Below, piece after piece: positions 7,968 to 16,265 of a stretch of 64,000 nucleotides of DNA (the stretch's first letter is position 1; each line of letters begins with the position of its first letter). A model generated the notes under the pieces. That model searched no databases. It was not told where the DNA came from and worked only from the letters and a program-made list of their open reading frames with translations. The position numbers were made by a program, and so were the translations under genes. Origin of the DNA: MWBF01 sp040772005. Lineage in GTDB: Bacteria; Chloroflexota; Anaerolineae; CG2-30-64-16. The stretch spans positions 1 through 64,000 of the forward strand of contig JAXGYZ010000007.1 in assembly GCA_040772005.1 (NCBI GenBank), given 5' to 3'.

Positions 7968-10529
7968 TCAGTGTCCGTTGTGATTCTGCATGACGTTGTG
8001 GTCATGATACTGGCCGAGACGATGCAACCGATTGTGGAGGGTGCGATGCGCGCCCTCCAGCACCAGGCGCATACGCTTATACGTCATATCATCGCGCCGT
8101 GTTCCCACTGTGTCCAGATATGCCAGCGCGCCTTCGATCTGCTCCAGGATGGTCAGGGCATCGGCGGCGGCGAGCATTGGTGAGCCTTCGACGTCCACCA
8201 TGACGGGCGATGAGTGCGCCGCGATGATTTCGGGCTTGTCAGGATAGTGGCCGCGCACCAGCACGGCGAGCCATGCGCTGCGGTCGAGCTTCACGCGCCA
8301 GTTTCCAGCAGCCTGCCACGGCTCGACAGCCTGGCTCTCGCGTATCTCGCCGTTGACAACCAGTTCGACCCGCGACATGGGGACCGTCACGCTGGCGGCC
8401 TGCCAGGTCACGTTGACCGTGCCGCCGCTGCTTGTCATCGCGATGCGGCTGCCCAGCGGCCGGCCATCCACGACGACCTCCAGCAGGGGGCCGTAGGTGA
8501 CGAATGTCTCCGCGCGGCGCACCGCGTCCATCCAGGCGTCATAGGTGAACGGCTCGTCGGCTGCAATATGCGCATAGGTGCGCACGGTGCCGACCGCAGT
8601 GCTGGCGCTCATCTTGTCCGTGCCGCCGACGGCCGCGACGAGATAGCCGCAGTTGAGATAGCGATACCAGTCGGCCAGCGAATAAGGGCTGATGCCGCTG
8701 TAGAGGTCCTCCCAGGAGGTCATCTCCAGAGCGTCAATGTCGCCGTGGACGATGCTGGCGGCGTGTTCGGCGCGCGGGTTGGGGAAGTGAGGCAGGACCA
8801 CGAGGCCGCCTTGAGCCTTACACTGCCGCGCCCACTCTGTCAGGAGCACATCGACCGGGTCGCCCAGTGCGGACTCATCCGGGCCGCCGGTCGTCATCGG
8901 CGCGATGATGCGCCCCCGGTAGCCGAGCAGCGAGATGTGGCCGAGGACATGCTGGCGGTTTTCCGTGCCGACGCGGACCAGGTACTCGCCGCTGCCTCCC
9001 GCGCCCGGTGTGCCCCAGGTGGTCTGGCCGTCGAAGTCCCCCACGTTGGTCATCAGCTCGCCCCACTGGCTTGCCAGCAGGTTGACGACGTTGACGCCCT
9101 CGCCCGCGCCCTCCAGCAGGGCGGAGACTGGTGAGAGGAAGTGCACGTGGGTGTCTGCGGTGACCCAACCGCGCTCACGCCACGGCAGCACCTTCTCGAC
9201 CTCGATGACGACCTCGTGCGTCTCCGGCGTGATCTCGACCACCTGGCGGACCGGGCGCACCTCGAAGCCCTTGCTGACCTCGACATAGACCGGGCCGGTG
9301 GGCAGGCGCAGGGTCGTCTCGCCGTTAATGTACGTGGACGGGTGCAGGTCTCGGTGGACGAAGTCGACGGAGTAGTCCTCGAACCACGCGGGGTTGATGA
9401 CCCGGTGACGGTCCTCAGGCGCGAGGTACTCGCCGGCCGCGCCGTGGACGTGGAGTTTGACCGCAATGGGCGCGCCGCCTCCGCGTGGCACGACGCGCAA
9501 CGCCACCCGCTGCGTGGCCGGTTGCACCGGCGCGATGAGATCGGCGCGCGCGCCGGCTTCAATCTCTGCGACCGGGATGATGGCTCCGCCGCTGAGGTGG
9601 AAGGCTGCATCCTCGTGCGAGGTGTATTCGATTAGCAGACGCCGTGCGTCAGGCGCGGGCAACTGGTTGTTGTAGCTCGCATCCCAGTTGGCATTGGGGT
9701 ATACGAGTTGTGGTGTGGCCGAGATGACCTGGCCCAGGTCGAGCCGGATCTGTGCCAGCAGTCCGTGCTCATCGAGCGTTGGGTCGAACTTTTCGCCCTC
9801 CGGCAGCGCCAGTAAGGCCTTGCGCCGCGGCCGCCAGCGCAGCGGCAGGCTCGCGACATCACCGGCAGAGAGCCCTGATACAACCACGATGCCGCTGCAA
9901 GGCTCGAAGCGGAGGCCGGCGATCGCTACGTCTGGCCGCGGGTTCTGCCACGCCCAGAGCCAGTTGACCCACTCGGACCAATCGGCGGAGAAGGCGCGCG
10001 TCTGGCTGAAGCCCCAGTCCGGGTTGGTCTGCTCGTGCGAGGCGCGCACCGGGTAAGGCTTGTGATGCGCGACGGCCTCGAAGCAGTTCTCGCCCCAGCG
10101 CCGCGAGACCATGCCGATGTGATGGCGGCGCTTGACGGGCCGCCGAATCTCCTGGCCGTCCGCATAGATGACGGTGTAGGTCGCGGCCAGTTCTCCGAGT
10201 TGGCCCTCCCCGCGCATGGGAGAGATAAAGCCGCCGGGGCCTGGCTCGACAGGGCGGATATCCGATGTGTGCAGGAACACGAGCCAGCCCGCGCGGAAGG
10301 CGTCCAGCGCCAGTTCAACGGGTTGGCTGGTCAGGAGGATGCTATTGCCGATCTCAAACGGCAGGCCCCAGGCGACGGCTGCGCCGGTCGGCGCATGGGC
10401 CGCAGCCTCCACCATTGCGGGGGAGACGCCGTGCTGGGGCAGGTCCGCGAAGGGCACGTTGCCTGCCAGCGGAATCGGGCGGAACAGGGGTGACGCGGGC
10501 CCGTCATGCGGCATGTTCAACTCTGTCAT
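7968..10529 (-). CDS. CehA/McbA-family metallohydrolase
   Basis: An 853-residue protein whose C-terminal half (about residues 455-800) is a PHP-like metal-dependent hydrolase of the CehA/McbA type, with the metal-binding start VTADTHVHFLSP and a later VVLPHFPNP and DIDALEMTSWEDLYSG. The N-terminal half is beta-rich and unassigned. CehA and McbA hydrolyse carbamate esters, but most relatives are uncharacterised and many lie near carbohydrate genes. Start ATG 10529 has AGGAGG 8 bases upstream and overlaps the previous stop by 4 bases (ATGA), so it is coupled to the URO-D-like gene before it. No signal peptide is obvious. It could act on an ester or phosphodiester of the sugar handled by this operon. 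Confidence 0.8.
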   Translation of the reverse strand: MTELNMPHDGPASPLFRPIPLAGNVPFADLPQHGVSPAMVEAAAHAPTGAAVAWGLPFEIGNSILLTSQPVELALDAFRAGWLVFLHTSDIRPVEPGPGGFISPMRGEGQLGELAATYTVIYADGQEIRRPVKRRHHIGMVSRRWGENCFEAVAHHKPYPVRASHEQTNPDWGFSQTRAFSADWSEWVNWLWAWQNPRPDVAIAGLRFEPCSGIVVVSGLSAGDVASLPLRWRPRRKALLALPEGEKFDPTLDEHGLLAQIRLDLGQVISATPQLVYPNANWDASYNNQLPAPDARRLLIEYTSHEDAAFHLSGGAIIPVAEIEAGARADLIAPVQPATQRVALRVVPRGGGAPIAVKLHVHGAAGEYLAPEDRHRVINPAWFEDYSVDFVHRDLHPSTYINGETTLRLPTGPVYVEVSKGFEVRPVRQVVEITPETHEVVIEVEKVLPWRERGWVTADTHVHFLSPVSALLEGAGEGVNVVNLLASQWGELMTNVGDFDGQTTWGTPGAGGSGEYLVRVGTENRQHVLGHISLLGYRGRIIAPMTTGGPDESALGDPVDVLLTEWARQCKAQGGLVVLPHFPNPRAEHAASIVHGDIDALEMTSWEDLYSGISPYSLADWYRYLNCGYLVAAVGGTDKMSASTAVGTVRTYAHIAADEPFTYDAWMDAVRRAETFVTYGPLLEVVVDGRPLGSRIAMTSSGGTVNVTWQAASVTVPMSRVELVVNGEIRESQAVEPWQAAGNWRVKLDRSAWLAVLVRGHYPDKPEIIAAHSSPVMVDVEGSPMLAAADALTILEQIEGALAYLDTVGTRRDDMTYKRMRLVLEGAHRTLHNRLHRLGQYHDHNVMQNHNGH

Positions 10530-11587
10530 GAGAATCGCCTCCTATGCGCCTCGTCGTACAGGGCGAGGATGTTCTCGATCGGAGACACGGCCTGCAGGTT
10601 GTGGCACGGCGCAAGGATGAAGCCCGTGCCGTCGGCGCCCAGCGTGTCCAGCAGCCAGCGCACTTCGCGGCGCACGTCCTCCGGCACGCCGAACGGCAGG
10701 GTGGCCTGGTTGTCCACCCCGCCGTGAAAGCAGATGCGCTTGCCATAACGCGCCTTGAGGTCCGCCAGATCCCAGTCGCCGCAGCGCCACTGAATCGGAT
10801 TCAGGACGTCGATGCCCATCTCGACCAGCCGGGGGAGCAGCGGGCGCATGTCGCCGTCATCGTGGTGAAAGACGATCAGCCCGTAGGACTTCGCCAGGTC
10901 GATCGCCCGCTGGGTGGGTTCCCGGTAGAAACGGTCGAAGATGCGCGGGCTGACCAACAGGCCGCGCTGTGCGCCCCAGTCGTCCGTGACCTGCGTGATG
11001 TCGATGATCCCGCGGCCAGCCTCGAAGCAGCGCCGGTGGAACTGGGTGAAGAAGTCCGAGAGACGGCGGAGCAGGTGCGCGGTGAATTCGGGCCGCAGGA
11101 GCGGGTCCATCAGCATGTTCTCCTGTCCGCGCAGTTGCAGGTGAAAGTACTGCGGCGCAGTGTAGCCGCACATGATGGCCCGGCCCGGCCACTCGGCTGC
11201 CGCGGCAGGGATGGCGCTGTAGTCGTACCAGTCCGGCGAAGGCCAGCCGTAAGCATCCAGGTCTGCGATGGTCTCTGCGCCGGCCAGCGGGTAAACGACC
11301 TGCTCATCGTACGTGCCGGTCTCGTAGACTTGCGAGCGATAGCCCATGCCCCACTCGTTTTCCCAGTAACCGGCCTCCAGGTCACGCCGGAGTGCCGGAC
11401 CCACGTAGCGCGGGCCGACGCCAGGGATGCCGTCGATGTCCAGCGCGTCGTACAAGGCCTGGGCGGAGCTGACGCCACAGTGGGCGTACAGCTTGCGCAT
11501 CACCTCGCTCGTCGCCCAGATGTCGGTAGGGATGCGGTCGACGGGCTGATGCCGGATGGCGGCGAGGATGCGTTCGCGATGGTTCAT
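10526..11587 (-). CDS. URO-D/MtaA-superfamily protein (paralog 2)
   Basis: A 353-residue URO-D-fold protein starting NHRERILAAIRHQPVDRIP, the standard opening of this family, from ATG 11587 with GGAG about 10 bases upstream. An in-frame 13-codon upstream extension is not family-like. At the first zinc-ligand position it has FHHDDGDM (Asp in place of Cys), while a later Cys is kept in LAPCHNLQ. The change argues against classical thiol methyl transfer at a Cys-ligated zinc. It is coupled by ATGA overlap to the CehA-like gene downstream. Confidence 0.85.
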   Translation of the reverse strand: MNHRERILAAIRHQPVDRIPTDIWATSEVMRKLYAHCGVSSAQALYDALDIDGIPGVGPRYVGPALRRDLEAGYWENEWGMGYRSQVYETGTYDEQVVYPLAGAETIADLDAYGWPSPDWYDYSAIPAAAAEWPGRAIMCGYTAPQYFHLQLRGQENMLMDPLLRPEFTAHLLRRLSDFFTQFHRRCFEAGRGIIDITQVTDDWGAQRGLLVSPRIFDRFYREPTQRAIDLAKSYGLIVFHHDDGDMRPLLPRLVEMGIDVLNPIQWRCGDWDLADLKARYGKRICFHGGVDNQATLPFGVPEDVRREVRWLLDTLGADGTGFILAPCHNLQAVSPIENILALYDEAHRRRFS

Positions 11588-11715
11588 GGGTGTTTTGCTC
11601 CGCGGGTGTGACTTGGCTGCTGGCATACCGAGAGTCGTCGGCGAGTGTGCCGTAGCGGAACCGGTCAGCCCCGATCCCGAGTTTATCGTTGCATGTGAGC
11701 ATTACGGAGTCGGGC

Positions 11716-12816
11716 TCAGGTGCGGGCGTGTGCGTCGTCCTGTGCCAGGCCCTTCAGGAAAGCCTGGACTACGTCAGGGTCACGGAAGTCGTGGCCGTTG
11801 TGCTGGATGACGAGGTAGAAGCCCTTGCCGCCCAGGGTGGAGACGATGCGCCACGCGCCCTCGGGGCTGACAAAGACCTGGCACAGCTTGCCGCCATCGC
11901 GGATGCGTTTGAGCAGGTCCAGCCACTGGTCAGGGGAGGGCTGGCCGTCGCCGGGAATCCACTGGATGCCGTGCAGCCGCGGGATCGCCAGCAGGAGATC
12001 CAGGTGCGGGATCTGGTTTTTGCCGTCGAGATGATAGAAGCCGTGGTCGAGGTGCGCGCAGCAGGCCTCCAGGTCGGGCAGGACGAAGCGCTCGAACATG
12101 CGGGGCGAGATCATGTAGGCGAAGTCGCTCTGCAGCATGTAGGTCTTGCCAGTGGAACGGATGGGCGCCCAGGTGGATGTGCCGCCGCACGCGGGCCGGA
12201 TGATGGCATCGAGTTCATCGTAATAGCGCAGCCAAAGGCGGGTCAGCGCGCCGGCCAGGCGCAGGACCTCAGCCGGTTGTTCGACGACGTCGTACAGCAG
12301 TTGCGAGGTATCACGCAATGAAGCCAGGATATCCAGATTGCCGCCGAGATCGGTGTGCCCAATCTGGAGCTGTCCGGCGTAGCGCCGGGTGAACGCCCGC
12401 GCTACGTCCTGCACCCGGCGCCACCAGACGTTGGCAGGGTCATAAGCGAGGGTGAGCTCCGCAAGGTCGGTCGGGGCGCGAGGCGAAAACCAGACCGTTT
12501 CCGATGGCTCGCTGACGCTGTGGACTACTGATCCGAGGAAGCCTGCCAGGATGCCGGGGCCGAAGTTCAGCCAGAAGTACGGATAGGCGTCTGCATAATA
12601 GCGGGTGGCGGCGAGGGCGGGTGCCATGCAATCCACAACGGCGTCGGCAGGCATGTCCAGGGGATAGTTGCTGAGATAGCCGAGGGGTTTGGGACCCGGA
12701 TAGGGATCGGTCGCGGCAAGGTAGACCAGCGGGCGTTCTAGCTCGCCGGTCCACCAGGCCGCGTAATCCCTATCGATTCTTGCCCAGTCCTCAGCCGTGA
12801 AGTTGAGCGTGGGCAT
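11716..12816 (-). CDS. Divergent URO-D-superfamily protein (paralog 3)
   Basis: A 366-residue protein starting MPTLNFTAEDWARIDRD at ATG 12816. Longer in-frame starts would run into the upstream corrinoid gene and look non-coding. The fold assignment rests on the C-terminal half (MLQSDFAYMISPRMFERFVL, then HGFYHLDGKNQIPHLDLLL, then HGIQWIPGDGQP). The position of the H-x-C zinc motif reads YHLDG, so Cys is replaced by Asp. It lies 22 bases downstream of the corrinoid-binding protein gene, so a partnership is plausible. Substrate and reaction are unknown. Confidence 0.75.
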   Translation of the reverse strand: MPTLNFTAEDWARIDRDYAAWWTGELERPLVYLAATDPYPGPKPLGYLSNYPLDMPADAVVDCMAPALAATRYYADAYPYFWLNFGPGILAGFLGSVVHSVSEPSETVWFSPRAPTDLAELTLAYDPANVWWRRVQDVARAFTRRYAGQLQIGHTDLGGNLDILASLRDTSQLLYDVVEQPAEVLRLAGALTRLWLRYYDELDAIIRPACGGTSTWAPIRSTGKTYMLQSDFAYMISPRMFERFVLPDLEACCAHLDHGFYHLDGKNQIPHLDLLLAIPRLHGIQWIPGDGQPSPDQWLDLLKRIRDGGKLCQVFVSPEGAWRIVSTLGGKGFYLVIQHNGHDFRDPDVVQAFLKGLAQDDAHART

Positions 12817-12838
12817 GTGAAGGGGATACCTTACCGGC

Positions 12839-13471
12839 TCAGCCGAGCAGGCTCTTTGCCAGGCGGGTCGCTGAGCTGGCATCCGGGCTGTAGCCGTCTG
12901 CGCCGATCTGCTTGGCAAAGCTATCGGTGACCGGCGCGCCGCCGATCATGACCTTGACCTTGCCGCGCACGCCGGCTTCCTCCAGGGCCGCGATGGTGCC
13001 CTTCATGCTCGGCATGGTGGTCGTCAAGAGGGCGGACATGGCAACGACGCCGGGCTGGTGGTCGATGACCGCCTTGACGAATTTCTCAGGCGAGACATCG
13101 GTGCCGAGGTCAACAACCTCGAAGCCTGCACCTTCCAGCATCATGGCGACCAGGTTCTTGCCGATATCGTGGAGGTCGCCCTTCACCGTTCCGATGACAA
13201 CCTTGCCGGCGGACGTGGTGCCCGCTTCTGCGAGGTGCGGCTTAAGGAGCGCAAGGCCGCCCTGCATGGCACGTGCGGCAACCAACATTTCCGGAACGAA
13301 GTACTCGTTCTCCTCAAACAGGCGGCCGACCTCGGCCATGGCGCCAATCAGGCCATCCTTGAGGATCTGGTCTGCCGAAATGCCCTCTGCGAGCGCGGCC
13401 TCCACGCCGGCTTTTGCAGCGGGCGCGTTGCCGTCCAGTACCGCATTGTAGATGGTTTCGATGGTGGACAT
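12839..13471 (-). CDS. Corrinoid (B12)-binding methyltransferase partner protein
   Basis: A 210-residue cobalamin-shuttle protein of the MtaC/MtbC/MtmC type. Residues 1-90 are the helical cap domain (AVLDGNAPAAKAGVEAAL, FVPEMLVAARAM). The remainder is the Rossmann-like B12 domain with GTVKGDLHDIGKN, containing the D-x-H-x-x-G cobalt-ligand motif, and later VVAMSALLTTTM and MIGGAPV. Start ATG 13471 has AGGAG 9 bases upstream. It is the first gene of the leftward operon and precedes two URO-D-like genes. In methylotrophic archaea and acetogens such proteins accept a methyl group and pass it to an MtaA-like enzyme. No reactivating ferredoxin protein (RamA type) and no B12 riboswitch are seen here. 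Confidence 0.93.
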   Translation of the reverse strand: MSTIETIYNAVLDGNAPAAKAGVEAALAEGISADQILKDGLIGAMAEVGRLFEENEYFVPEMLVAARAMQGGLALLKPHLAEAGTTSAGKVVIGTVKGDLHDIGKNLVAMMLEGAGFEVVDLGTDVSPEKFVKAVIDHQPGVVAMSALLTTTMPSMKGTIAALEEAGVRGKVKVMIGGAPVTDSFAKQIGADGYSPDASSATRLAKSLLG

Positions 13472-13550
13472 GTGGGTGTACTCCTGGTGTGTTTGAAGAT
13501 GAGATTCGGACTCTCTGGTTAGCAGGTGGAACTGGCGTGGTGCACGCACG

Positions 13551-13568
13551 AGTGTTATACGTAACACT
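13551..13568. promoter_or_regulatory. 18-bp inverted repeat, probable operator of the corrinoid/URO-D operon
   Basis: AGTGTTA and TAACACT flank a 4-base centre. The site lies just downstream of the candidate -10 of the leftward promoter, where a bound repressor would block transcription. The binding protein is not known. The sequence does not look like a typical LacI site. Confidence 0.5.
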
Positions 13569-13572
13569 GCTT

Positions 13573-13601
13573 ACCTTAACCCATTCGCGGGTGGATGTCA
13601 A
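13573..13601 (-). promoter_or_regulatory. Promoter candidate of the leftward corrinoid/URO-D operon
   Basis: On the minus strand TTGACA (13601-13596) is followed after 17 bases by TAAGGT (13578-13573). The -35 is perfect and the -10 is poor, as expected for a regulated promoter. It lies about 100 bp before the corrinoid gene start. Confidence 0.5.
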
Positions 13602-13662
13602 GAATCGCTTTACTGGCTTTGCAAGTGCCGACCACCCGTTGGGCAAACGCTACCCGCCTAGT

Positions 13663-13676
13663 GTAAAACGTTTGCG
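13663..13676. promoter_or_regulatory. LacI/CcpA-like operator candidate
   Basis: GTAAAACGTTTGCG has the central AAACGTTT palindrome (13666-13673) typical of LacI/GalR-family sites. It sits upstream of the -35 of the leftward operon and about 90 bp upstream of the rightward promoter. It may be bound by the LacI-type protein encoded at 1722-2717. Confidence 0.35.
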
Positions 13677-13752
13677 CGGTGCGCTGTATGATTTGCAACA
13701 GCTTTCCGCTCAAACTGCGCAAACAGCAGGCTCACAGACATCCGCTCCGGAG

Positions 13753-13781
13753 TTGACATGCTGGTCCGTCTGCAACATAAT
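13753..13781 (+). promoter_or_regulatory. Promoter of the metallo-beta-lactamase-fold gene
   Basis: TTGACA (13753-13758), 17-base spacer, CATAAT (13776-13781). It is followed 63 bases later by the gene start. It is the rightward half of the divergent control region 13472-13844. Confidence 0.7.
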
Positions 13782-13844
13782 AGCTCAGAATCCAAACTAA
13801 TATCATTCAAATAGCTTATGATTTACATACAAATAAGGAGCAAT

Positions 13845-14555
13845 ATGGAAGTTGTGCCTGGCATTCATGCTCTATGGCAGCAGAAGGGCGCATATGTGCG
13901 TGCCTATCTGCTCCAACACGCCGGTGAGTTGATCCTGATAGATACACTGTATGACAATGATGCCCACCGTATCCTGGAACTTCTCCGGCAGATCGGATGC
14001 ACCCCAAGTGACTTGAAACACATCATCCTCACGCACGCCCATCGCTCCCACCTGGGTGGCTTGGCGCTGCTGAAGCAGTTGAGCGGCGCACCCGTATATG
14101 CCCATGAGTGGGAATCGGACCTGATCTCCGGTGACCGTGCCGCGCAGCAGGTATCATGGCGTCCGCAGCCTGCCTTCCGCACCTATCCCTTTCAGATAGC
14201 TAACAATCTGAACCTGGTTCATCATCCGCCATGTGAGGTTGACCATTTTATCCACCAGGGCGACCGCATCGGCCCCCTGGATGTGCTGGCAACGCCCGGC
14301 CATTCGCCGGGGCATCTGGCCTTCTACTGGCCGGAGCGCCGCGCCCTGTTCTCCGGGGATGCTATCGTCACCTGGCCGCACTTCGAGTTAGGATGGCCGG
14401 GTTTTCTGCTGAATCGGCGGCAACACCGGGCATCTCTGCGCAAGATGGCTGACCTGGACACTGATGTTCTCTGCACGGGACACGGCGCGCCCATCCAATC
14501 CGGCGCAGCGGCCAGGATTCGCACGGCACTCTCGCAAGCCGAGCCGCTCCGGTAG
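13845..14555 (+). CDS. Metallo-beta-lactamase-fold hydrolase with altered metal motif
   Basis: A 236-residue MBL-fold protein. ATG 13845 is chosen over an in-frame ATG 9 codons earlier because AAGGAG lies 4 bases upstream. The metal site normally reads H-x-H-x-D-H. Here it is THAHRSHLGG, so the Asp that holds the second metal is Ser. The other ligands look present: His in TPGHSPGH, Asp in FSGDAI and His in CTGHG. The protein may bind one metal or have a modified activity. The next gene starts 20 bases later on the same strand. Glyoxalase-II-like or lactonase-like hydrolysis is typical of the family, but the substrate is not predictable. Confidence 0.85.
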   Translation: MEVVPGIHALWQQKGAYVRAYLLQHAGELILIDTLYDNDAHRILELLRQIGCTPSDLKHIILTHAHRSHLGGLALLKQLSGAPVYAHEWESDLISGDRAAQQVSWRPQPAFRTYPFQIANNLNLVHHPPCEVDHFIHQGDRIGPLDVLATPGHSPGHLAFYWPERRALFSGDAIVTWPHFELGWPGFLLNRRQHRASLRKMADLDTDVLCTGHGAPIQSGAAARIRTALSQAEPLR

Positions 14556-14574
14556 TGCGGCCGAGGAGGGAAGC

Positions 14575-15390
14575 ATGATTCGTGTCCCGAGTTCGTTGCG
14601 GCCCTGGGGCGCCATCGGTGCGCTGGTCGCCGCCGTCTTTGCGCTGTGGATGTTCTTCTTCCCACAGTACATCCCGGTGCACTTCGCCTGGAATGTGCAG
14701 CCGCGTATGGCCCAGGCCTTCATCGGCGCGGGCTATGTCTTTCGCGTGTTCTTCTTCTTGCTCTTCGTGTTCGTGGCCGACTGGCGGTTGTTGCGCTGGA
14801 GCTATGTGGGCAATCTGTTCTTCACCGGCGCGCTGCTGCTGGCAACGCTCTGGCACGCCGAAGACATGCACTGGCGGAGCCTGGTCGGCCATCTGTGGAT
14901 TGTGTTCTACACGATGGAGCCGGTGATCATGCACTTCTCCGTGCCGCGCGGGGCCGCCGACCGAGGCGAATCCGTGACAAGCGGCGGGCCCATCCTGCCG
15001 TGGTTCCGGCGTTTCTTGATCGTGGAGGTCGCCATCACCGGCCTGTTCGGCCTGGCGCTCATCATCAATCCGGAGTGGCTCAACACCCGCTGGCCCTGGG
15101 AACTGAACCCGTTCGACGCACGCATTGTATCGGCCTGGTGGGTCGGCTGGGCGGGCTGGGCAGCCGCCATGATTCAGGCCGCCGGCTGGGACGAGGTTCG
15201 CCTGGCCGCCATCGGCAACCTGATTCTGGGCATCAGTCTGACCGTTATCAATGTGGTCTTCTACCCGTACTTCAACCATGCGCACCCGACCGTGCGCGCG
15301 TACATCCTCGGCGTGATCGTCCTGACGGCGGGGATGGCCTTCTTCTACTGGCAGCAGGAACGGCAGCGCCGGCAGCTGGCAGCCACATAG
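14575..15390 (+). CDS. Polytopic membrane protein of unknown function
   Basis: A 271-residue integral membrane protein with about eight hydrophobic helices, the first at residues 9-28 and the last at about 238-256, and a short basic C-terminus (WQQERQRRQ). ATG 14575 has GAGGAGGG 4 bases upstream. A longer frame would begin inside the upstream MBL gene. No recognisable catalytic or transport motif was found. A conserved-looking HAEDMHWR segment lies between helices 3 and 4. It is probably co-transcribed with the MBL-fold gene. Confidence 0.7.
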   Translation: MIRVPSSLRPWGAIGALVAAVFALWMFFFPQYIPVHFAWNVQPRMAQAFIGAGYVFRVFFFLLFVFVADWRLLRWSYVGNLFFTGALLLATLWHAEDMHWRSLVGHLWIVFYTMEPVIMHFSVPRGAADRGESVTSGGPILPWFRRFLIVEVAITGLFGLALIINPEWLNTRWPWELNPFDARIVSAWWVGWAGWAAAMIQAAGWDEVRLAAIGNLILGISLTVINVVFYPYFNHAHPTVRAYILGVIVLTAGMAFFYWQQERQRRQLAAT

Positions 15391-15402
15391 AGGTAGTATG
15401 TG

Positions 15403-15439
15403 CGCGGGCAGCCCCTCATTGACGCATGGGCTGCCCGCG
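15403..15439. terminator. Strong hairpin after the membrane-protein gene
   Basis: Two perfect 12-base arms (CGCGGGCAGCCC, 15403-15414, and its complement, 15428-15439) enclose 13 bases. There is no T-run, so it is an intrinsic-like or mRNA-end-protecting hairpin rather than a classical terminator. It starts 13 bases after the stop codon at 15390. Confidence 0.55.
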
Positions 15440-15454
15440 TGTATCATCACGTCC

Positions 15455-16228
15455 GTGAATCAACGTCTGGTATGCGTGATTGTGCTGGGGCTCCTGCTGG
15501 GGTTGACGCCGTTGTCCGCGTCGGCAGCGCCGGGCGCCAAGTGGCCCGACGATGTCGATCTCTTCCCGCGGCCGCTCGTTCGCGCGCCGGCGCTTACGTT
15601 CGCGACCGGGCCGACCGTCGCGGGCGACACGCCGGGCGCGCTTTATTACACCGTCCAGCCGGGCGACAGTCTGTGGCTGATCGCGCGGCGCTTCGGCATC
15701 ACCGTCGAGGTGCTGGCCCGCGAGAACGGTTTCACGGGCCGGAAGGTGCTGCGCGAGGGAATGGAGCTCTTTCTCCCCTACAGCAACGAGATCGGCAGCG
15801 CGCGCTACGTTGGGGGCAAGCCGGTGGTCACCGGCCAGGGCTTGCACTTCGTCGCCAGCATCTCACAGCAGCAGTGCTGGCTCTTCCGGGATGGCAAGGT
15901 CGCTGAGCACTGGACTTGTTCGACCGGACGCCCTGAATCCCCCTCAATTCCTGGCAACTACACGGTGCAGACGAAGATGCCACGCGCCTACAACACAGCC
16001 GCCGAGTTCTGGATGCCTTCCTGGCTCGGCATATACGATGCAGGCGACGCCGATAACACCGAGAACGGCATTCACGGCATCCCCTACCGCGCGAGCAATG
16101 GCGAACGCCTCTGGACTGACCTCGTCGGCACCCCGATCACGTTCGGCTGTGTCATGTTGAGTGATGACCTTGCACAACAGCTCTACGACATGGCATATAT
16201 CGGGATGCCCGTGACCGTGCTGCCGTAG
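15455..16228 (+). CDS. Secreted LysM L,D-transpeptidase (YkuD family)
   Basis: A 257-residue cell-wall enzyme. GTG 15455 is preferred because the longer ATG start at 15398 would place the hairpin 15403-15439 inside the coding region. A signal peptide (LVCVIVLGLLLGLTPLSASA) is followed by one LysM domain (YYTVQPGDSLWLIARRFGIT) and a YkuD catalytic domain. The catalytic core reads IHGIPYR..GTPITFGCVML. The nucleophile Cys and the first His are present, but the usual S-H-G-C-x-R signature has Phe and Met in place of His and Arg. It probably cross-links or modifies peptidoglycan-like stem peptides. The ribosome site is not clear. Confidence 0.85.
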   Translation: MNQRLVCVIVLGLLLGLTPLSASAAPGAKWPDDVDLFPRPLVRAPALTFATGPTVAGDTPGALYYTVQPGDSLWLIARRFGITVEVLARENGFTGRKVLREGMELFLPYSNEIGSARYVGGKPVVTGQGLHFVASISQQQCWLFRDGKVAEHWTCSTGRPESPSIPGNYTVQTKMPRAYNTAAEFWMPSWLGIYDAGDADNTENGIHGIPYRASNGERLWTDLVGTPITFGCVMLSDDLAQQLYDMAYIGMPVTVLP

Positions 16229-16265
16229 CGCGCGGGCTGCCCAATCCACAGCTTTCCGGCTAAGT

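Noticed and set aside
13472..13844. Search for a cobalamin riboswitch upstream of the corrinoid gene
   Set aside because: No B12-box-like sequence or suitable long leader was seen; the leader is only about 100 bases.
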